Assembly (NCBI GenBank): GCA_016840825.1
Contig: JAEORN010000119.1
Coordinates: 1-8,837 of the forward strand
Direction: 5' to 3'
Source of the DNA: Candidatus Thorarchaeota archaeon
Lineage (GTDB): Archaea; Asgardarchaeota; Thorarchaeia; Thorarchaeales; Thorarchaeaceae
Length of the DNA stretch: 8,837 nucleotides
Positions 5,761 to 8,837 of the stretch are shown here, in pieces; positions within the stretch are counted from its first letter, which is position 1; every line of letters begins with the position of its first letter. The notes beneath the pieces are model-generated. The model saw nothing but the letters and a program-made list of their open reading frames with translations, did no database searches and was not told the DNA's origin. The position numbers and the translations under genes are program-made.

Positions 5761-7043
5761 TGCAAGACATAGACTTTGCCCTGAACACTGTCCTCATTCT
5801 AGCATTCTTCACGCTGTATGGCACTGTTACATGGGGCCTCTTTCGTTATTCTACGAAGCAGAGCTACAGATATTGGGCTCTTGGATGGGTCACCTATTCT
5901 ATTGGTGGTCTTCAGGCTGGTTTCTCAAGTTTTGAAGGACTTGTCCCTCTTGATCTCTTTGGTCTTGTCTGTATCTATGTAGGATCCAGATTGATTCTTG
6001 ATGGTAGCTCGGATATAGAACTCACACAAAGGAACATCATATCATACACTGCTGGTGCGATTGCTTTTCTTATTGGAGGAATACTGAGCCTTATTTTCAA
6101 TCTCGAGTTCTACATTATCTTTAGCATCGCAGGTCTGTATGTTGCATATGCATGTCTTCATTCGGCACATACTGTCCATGGGTTCAAAGATGTAGCTGAT
6201 ATGTCGAAGGCGTGGTTGATGGCTGGCCTTATAGTATGGGCAATCTCATGGATCATTTTCCCCTTTGTCGCAGTTATACCTAGCTTTTACTACTATGTGC
6301 TATCCGTTCAAGCTGCTGGAGTCATCATAACGGGTGCATCCATGCTCACTCTGTTCATACGTTTAGTCACAAAGAAATTCGTCCAGCAATACCAAGCGTC
6401 TCAAATAATGTCTAGCCTCATCCAACATGATATTCGAAATTACATTCAAGTGGCGAGAAGTGCACTTGATCTTGCCGAAGGAACAACGCTGGTGGAAGAT
6501 TACTGGATAAATATTGCATCTGAGTCATTAGATGATGCGCGAGATTTCATAAATGAGATGCGTGCGATTACAGCACTGCTTTCAAGACAAGGATCAGAAC
6601 CTGTTCTTACCAACCTGTCTTTAATTATCACCCAAATACTGAACCGCGTTGTGCGGGAATATTCCCTAGAAGCAGACCAAGTTCAGGTAGAGATATGCGA
6701 GGAACGAATGATTCGGTCTTGTCCGTTATTGAAAGAGATTTTATGGAATATCTTTGATAACGCTTTCAAGCATGGCTCAAAAGAATTGTATGTCCGAGAT
6801 GTATCAACAAGGTCTGATGCAATTCTGGAGATTAGTGACAGAAGTGGTGGGCTCTCTAAAGAGATAAAGGACTTCTTGACCTCACGTGATTCGTTATCCC
6901 AAACTGCTGCACCTGGATTTGGACTTGGCATCATTCTTATACATGAGCTCTCAACCATGTGTGATCTTGATTTTCAGGTGGAGGATATTCTTGAGGGTTC
7001 TACAGTAATTGGGACCAAGTTCACTCTTTGTTTCGCGCTCTAG
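5760..7043 (+). CDS. Orphan membrane histidine kinase with a seven-helix N-terminal sensor region
   Basis: The 427-residue protein has about seven predicted membrane helices (roughly 6-27, 38-58, 63-81, 94-113, 115-136, 150-172, 178-203), with short loops and no large extracellular domain. The sensor is probably the membrane region itself. A cytoplasmic kinase core follows directly, with no HAMP or PAS domain. The H-box is SSLIQHDIRNYIQ with His223 as the likely phosphorylation site. The N-box is LLKEILWNIFDNAFKHGS (Asn330, Asn334), the G1 box is ISDRSGG (Asp360), and the G2 box is GFGLG (386-390). The ATP-binding domain therefore looks complete. No response regulator is nearby, so the partner is encoded elsewhere. 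The start at 5760 is fixed by an in-frame TGA at 5754-5756; a weak GGAAG site lies at 5744-5748. The gene ends 22 bases from the convergent mvhG stop. Confidence 0.88.
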   Translation: MQDIDFALNTVLILAFFTLYGTVTWGLFRYSTKQSYRYWALGWVTYSIGGLQAGFSSFEGLVPLDLFGLVCIYVGSRLILDGSSDIELTQRNIISYTAGAIAFLIGGILSLIFNLEFYIIFSIAGLYVAYACLHSAHTVHGFKDVADMSKAWLMAGLIVWAISWIIFPFVAVIPSFYYYVLSVQAAGVIITGASMLTLFIRLVTKKFVQQYQASQIMSSLIQHDIRNYIQVARSALDLAEGTTLVEDYWINIASESLDDARDFINEMRAITALLSRQGSEPVLTNLSLIITQILNRVVREYSLEADQVQVEICEERMIRSCPLLKEILWNIFDNAFKHGSKELYVRDVSTRSDAILEISDRSGGLSKEIKDFLTSRDSLSQTAAPGFGLGIILIHELSTMCDLDFQVEDILEGSTVIGTKFTLCFAL

Positions 7044-7065
7044 GTTGGAATCACATTACCATCTA

Positions 7066-7086
7066 TCATTTCTTCTTTCTATTTCT
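7066..7086 (+). terminator. Possible U-rich termination region for the kinase transcript
   Basis: Read on the plus strand, the 20-odd bases after the kinase stop are very T-rich and continue into the 3' end of mvhG. Archaeal RNA polymerase terminates at U-runs without needing a hairpin. On the other strand these bases encode the Lys/Arg tail of MvhG, so the T-richness may simply reflect coding. Confidence 0.25.
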
Positions 7087-7980
7087 CTGCTTTCCACTTA
7101 TTCTTGATAGATAGGATGATGCATAGTCTGTGAAATAGAATGACCCGATTGGGTCCAGAAACGCACTCGTAAGTTCTTCTGGAGTCATATCTGCAATAGC
7201 TCCCAAGGCAGAGATGATCTTAGCGCCATGATCTTTGATGTTAGGTGGTGGACCAAAGCAACCTTTGCAAGGTGTATTCGCAGTAGGACACTGTGCTCCA
7301 CAGAGTCCGATTGTCGCAAATCCTAGACAGAGATACCCCTGGTCGAGAATACAATCAGTCGGGTCGATATGGCCTTCGTATGTTCGAAAGAACTTCTTAA
7401 TCTTCTTCTCCTTCCTCTCTCTTGGGCATTGATCACATACTGTCTTATTAGGCAGGTCAAATGGCTTTCCGCTGATGAGCGCAGTCAATGCCTCTACAGT
7501 ATTCTCACTAGTCGGAGGGCAGCCTGGCAATAGCACTTCGAAGTCCACAATGTCTGGATTCGGCGCAATGTGCCGAGTGAATCCCGGTAGATTTTCCTCT
7601 GGAATTAGTCCCTCGGTTACAGTATCAGCCTTGAGGAATTTTCTCTCCAAGAGGTCTTCTAGTTCCCACTGATTTCCTAGTCCTTGAATTCCGCCATATA
7701 CAGAGCATGAGCCCCAAGCAACGAGTATCTTGCTCTTTTGACGCATTAGTCTGAGAAGGTGAAGGTCCTCCTTTGTTCGGCAGCTGCCTTCTACAAAACC
7801 AAAATGAATTGAGTGATTGGGCATCGCTTCAAGGTCTGCCATTTTGTAGTCAGCAACTGCTGGCCAGTACACTATGTCTAGTTTTGGTAATACATCAAGA
7901 AGCTTAAGGTGCAGGTCCACAAGGGACTGGTCGCATCCCCAGCATGAACTGAGCTGTGTAAGGGCAATTCTCTTGGCCAT
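7066..7980 (-). CDS. mvhG: F420-non-reducing hydrogenase small subunit (MvhG)
   Basis: This 304-residue protein is the Fe-S electron-transfer subunit that passes electrons from the [NiFe] site of MvhA to MvhD and on to HdrA. The proximal cluster ligands are Cys13 and Cys16 (SSCWGCDQS), Cys92 (AWGSCSVYGG) and Cys154 (LPGCPPTSE). Eight further cysteines supply the other two [4Fe-4S] clusters: Cys182, 185, 210, 218, 227, 231, 238 and 241, in segments CDQCPRE, CILDQGYLCLG, GLCGAQCP and PCKGCFGPPP. The later HGAKIISALGAIAD segment is typical of MvhG. There is no Tat signal, as expected for a cytoplasmic enzyme. It starts at ATG 7980, 2 bases after the mvhD stop, and the G-rich 3' end of mvhD (AGGAAAGGCGA) probably serves as its ribosome site. 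Cys66 is an extra cysteine, and the tail ends in the basic string KQRNRKKK. No large-subunit gene follows. Confidence 0.93.
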   Translation of the reverse strand: MAKRIALTQLSSCWGCDQSLVDLHLKLLDVLPKLDIVYWPAVADYKMADLEAMPNHSIHFGFVEGSCRTKEDLHLLRLMRQKSKILVAWGSCSVYGGIQGLGNQWELEDLLERKFLKADTVTEGLIPEENLPGFTRHIAPNPDIVDFEVLLPGCPPTSENTVEALTALISGKPFDLPNKTVCDQCPRERKEKKIKKFFRTYEGHIDPTDCILDQGYLCLGFATIGLCGAQCPTANTPCKGCFGPPPNIKDHGAKIISALGAIADMTPEELTSAFLDPIGSFYFTDYASSYLSRISGKQRNRKKK

Positions 7981-7982
7981 AT

Positions 7983-8450
7983 TCAGTCGCCTTTCCTCAC
8001 TGGATTTGGCCCAAGTTTCATGACTCTCTCAACCATGTTTGTGATACCTTCTGCAAAGATGTCGCCTTCTGCAGCTGATGCCCACTGAAGATGTACCCGT
8101 TCAGGATCAAAGCCTGCCTGTTCAAGTAGTTTCTTCAGAAGCGCAAACCGAGAGTTCATCTTCAGGTTGCCACTCGTATAATGGCAATCACCCGGATGGC
8201 ATCCTGATACCAAGACTCCATCAGCACCTTGGTAGAGCGCATCTAGAATAAAGGAGATGTCTATCCTACCGGTGCAGTTGACCCTGATAATCCGGACATT
8301 TGGAGGCATCTGCATCCTGCTTGTACCTGCAAGGTCCGCCCCGGCATACGAGCACCAGTTGCAGCAGAATGCCAAAATCCTGGGCTCAAACGTGGCCTTT
8401 TTCGCTTTTCTCACAGCCTTTCCGGGCGTAGTGGTCTTTGGAGCTATCAT
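7983..8450 (-). CDS. mvhD: F420-non-reducing hydrogenase/HdrA-linking iron-sulfur subunit (MvhD)
   Basis: This 155-residue protein belongs to the MvhD/FlpD family, the small [2Fe-2S] adaptor that couples a hydrogenase or formate dehydrogenase to HdrA of heterodisulfide reductase. The signature AFCCNWCSYAGADLAG (27-42; Cys29, Cys30, Cys33), VNCTGRID (Cys59) and SGCHPGDCHY (Cys84, Cys89) are all present. PERVHLQWASAAEG (116-129) and the helical end are also typical. The first 22 residues are a basic, Thr/Lys-rich extension (MIAPKTTTPGKAVRKAKKAT) absent from short members that begin just before the FCCNWC motif. No other in-frame start was found upstream. A G-rich run GGGGGT at 8463-8468 is rather far (12 bases) from the ATG. 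The gene leads a two-gene unit with mvhG and is divergent from the RAM-domain gene. Confidence 0.93.
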   Translation of the reverse strand: MIAPKTTTPGKAVRKAKKATFEPRILAFCCNWCSYAGADLAGTSRMQMPPNVRIIRVNCTGRIDISFILDALYQGADGVLVSGCHPGDCHYTSGNLKMNSRFALLKKLLEQAGFDPERVHLQWASAAEGDIFAEGITNMVERVMKLGPNPVRKGD

Positions 8451-8533
8451 GGTCAGACATGGACCCCCATTGAGTATCTCGGGGCGATAATTTCACTGCT
8501 ATTAAGCTTCCTGAAATAACATGTGTTCAATCA

Positions 8534-8550
8534 CGATTCGAAGAGAATCG
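8534..8550. repeat. Perfect inverted repeat CGATTC-N5-GAATCG
   Basis: Six-base arms at 8534-8539 and 8545-8550 flank GAAGA. The repeat lies midway between the divergent mvhD and RAM-domain starts, upstream of both TATA candidates. It is a plausible dimeric regulator site for hydrogenase expression, by inference only. Confidence 0.4.
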
Positions 8551-8563
8551 AACAGCGACGCAA

Positions 8564-8573
8564 TTCAATTGAA
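8564..8573. repeat. Perfect 10-base palindrome TTCAATTGAA
   Basis: A self-complementary 10-mer sits 13 bases from the larger inverted repeat and about 20 bases upstream of the plus-strand TATA box. It could be a second operator half or an independent site. Confidence 0.3.
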
Positions 8574-8591
8574 GAATGACCCAAGGGGAAA

Positions 8592-8600
8592 GCTATATCA
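8592..8600 (+). promoter_or_regulatory. Archaeal TATA box with purine-rich BRE for the RAM-domain gene
   Basis: GCTATATCA is preceded by GGGGAAA, which fits a BRE. Transcription would start near 8620-8624, about 20 bases before the TTG start at 8644. Confidence 0.5.
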
Positions 8601-8631
8601 AACATGAATGTGAACGTAGATTAGAACTAAT

Positions 8632-8638
8632 GGTGGGA
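8632..8638 (+). promoter_or_regulatory. Shine-Dalgarno site supporting the TTG start at 8644
   Basis: GGTGGGA ends 5 bases before the TTG at 8644, the correct spacing. The alternative ATG at 8662 has no ribosome site of its own, since the 17 bases before it are AT-rich. Confidence 0.6.
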
Positions 8639-8643
8639 TAATA

Positions 8644-8837
8644 TTGATAATAGCATTTATCATGGCTAAGATAGAATCCACAAAGTCCCGAAGCATCTTA
8701 GAGATGATCCAGAAATTGGATGAAGTAGAAGAGGCTCATCTAATCTACGGAGCATATGACCTACTTATCAAGTGCGTATTCAAAACACCCGAAGCACTCA
8801 GTTCCTTTGTCGTCAATGAACTCCGAAGAGTGGATGG
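8644..8837 (+). CDS. Stand-alone Lrp/AsnC ligand-binding (RAM) domain protein, 3' end outside window
   Basis: The frame from TTG 8644 gives 64 residues before the right edge: MIIAFIMAKIESTKSRSILE, then MIQKLDEVEEAHLIYGAYDL, then LIKCVFKTPEALSSFVVNEL and RRVDG. This is the beta-alpha-beta-beta-alpha pattern of the Lrp/AsnC C-terminal effector domain, with the typical EVEEAHLIYGAYDLLIKC segment at 27-44. Starting at TTG restores the first strand (IIAFIMAKIE) that a start at ATG 8662 would lose. No helix-turn-helix can lie upstream, because the frame has a stop (TAG 8617-8619) just before. Stand-alone RAM proteins assemble into dimers and rings and bind amino acids or other small molecules; their partners are often unknown. 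Whether this one affects the divergent mvhD gene is unknown. Confidence 0.8.
   Translation, partial: MIIAFIMAKIESTKSRSILEMIQKLDEVEEAHLIYGAYDLLIKCVFKTPEALSSFVVNELRRVD

Larger units (their letters stand above)
8451..8643. other. Divergent intergenic region between mvhD and the RAM-domain gene
   Basis: The region holds no gene. Besides the palindromes and the plus-strand TATA box listed separately, it has a weak minus-strand TATA candidate, CTTAATAG at about 8500-8507, that would place mvhD transcription near 8475. A second weak candidate is AAATTATC at about 8486-8493. Neither is convincing alone. Confidence 0.5.

Noticed and set aside
5753..5935. GTG-started 60-codon frame overlapping the kinase start
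   Set aside because: It is an out-of-frame shadow of the first membrane helices of the kinase.
6683..6958. 91-codon minus-strand frame inside the kinase ATPase domain
   Set aside because: It is antisense to the N-box, G1 and G2 motifs, which are clearly the coding strand.
7235..7672. Plus-strand frames opposite mvhG (7235-7432 and 7475-7672)
   Set aside because: They are antisense to the cysteine motifs of MvhG and have no start signals.
8257..8490. 77-codon plus-strand frame opposite mvhD
   Set aside because: The hydrophobic look comes from the complement of the conserved MvhD codons.
1..8837. tRNA genes, CRISPR arrays, insertion sequences
   Set aside because: Intergenic stretches were read for cloverleaf ends, regular spaced repeats and terminal inverted repeats; none was seen, and coding genes fill the rest.

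Overview
The window is archaeal. The evidence is a leucyl-tRNA synthetase of the archaeal/eukaryotic type (967 residues), a pair of genes for subunits of an Mvh-type F420-non-reducing hydrogenase, TATA-box/BRE-like promoters about 25 bases before inferred transcription starts, and a small stand-alone Lrp/AsnC ligand-binding (RAM) protein. Gene content and moderate GC would suit an anaerobic archaeon, possibly an Asgard (Thorarchaeota-like) or related lineage. That placement is a guess and cannot be settled from this piece alone.

Layout, left to right. (1) Bases 1-357 (+) hold the end of an isoprenylcysteine carboxyl methyltransferase/phospholipid methyltransferase-type membrane protein that enters from outside the window. 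(2) Bases 365-2456 (-) form a tight three-gene operon: a class I SAM-dependent methyltransferase-like protein, an aspartoacylase/succinylglutamate desuccinylase-like protein that has lost its zinc ligands, and a small Cys/His-containing protein I do not recognise. (3) Bases 2457-2723 are a divergent promoter region. (4) Bases 2724-5627 (+) are leuS. (5) Bases 5628-5759 are the promoter region of an orphan membrane histidine kinase (5760-7043, +). (6) Bases 7066-8450 (-) carry mvhD followed by mvhG, convergent with the kinase. (7) Bases 8451-8643 are a divergent intergenic region with two palindromes. (8) Base 8644 to the window end (+) is a RAM-domain protein, cut by the edge.

How the parts work together. 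MvhD and MvhG belong to the electron path from a [NiFe] hydrogenase to heterodisulfide reductase (HdrA). The catalytic large subunit MvhA, which usually follows mvhG, is not here. The operon at 365-2456 is the part least explained by known biology: its middle protein keeps the aspartoacylase-type fold and C-terminal barrel while all three zinc-ligand positions are replaced, and it is translationally linked to a methyltransferase and an uncharacterised Cys/His protein. No RNA genes, insertion sequences or CRISPR arrays were seen, and no stretch longer than 300 bases lacks a gene.
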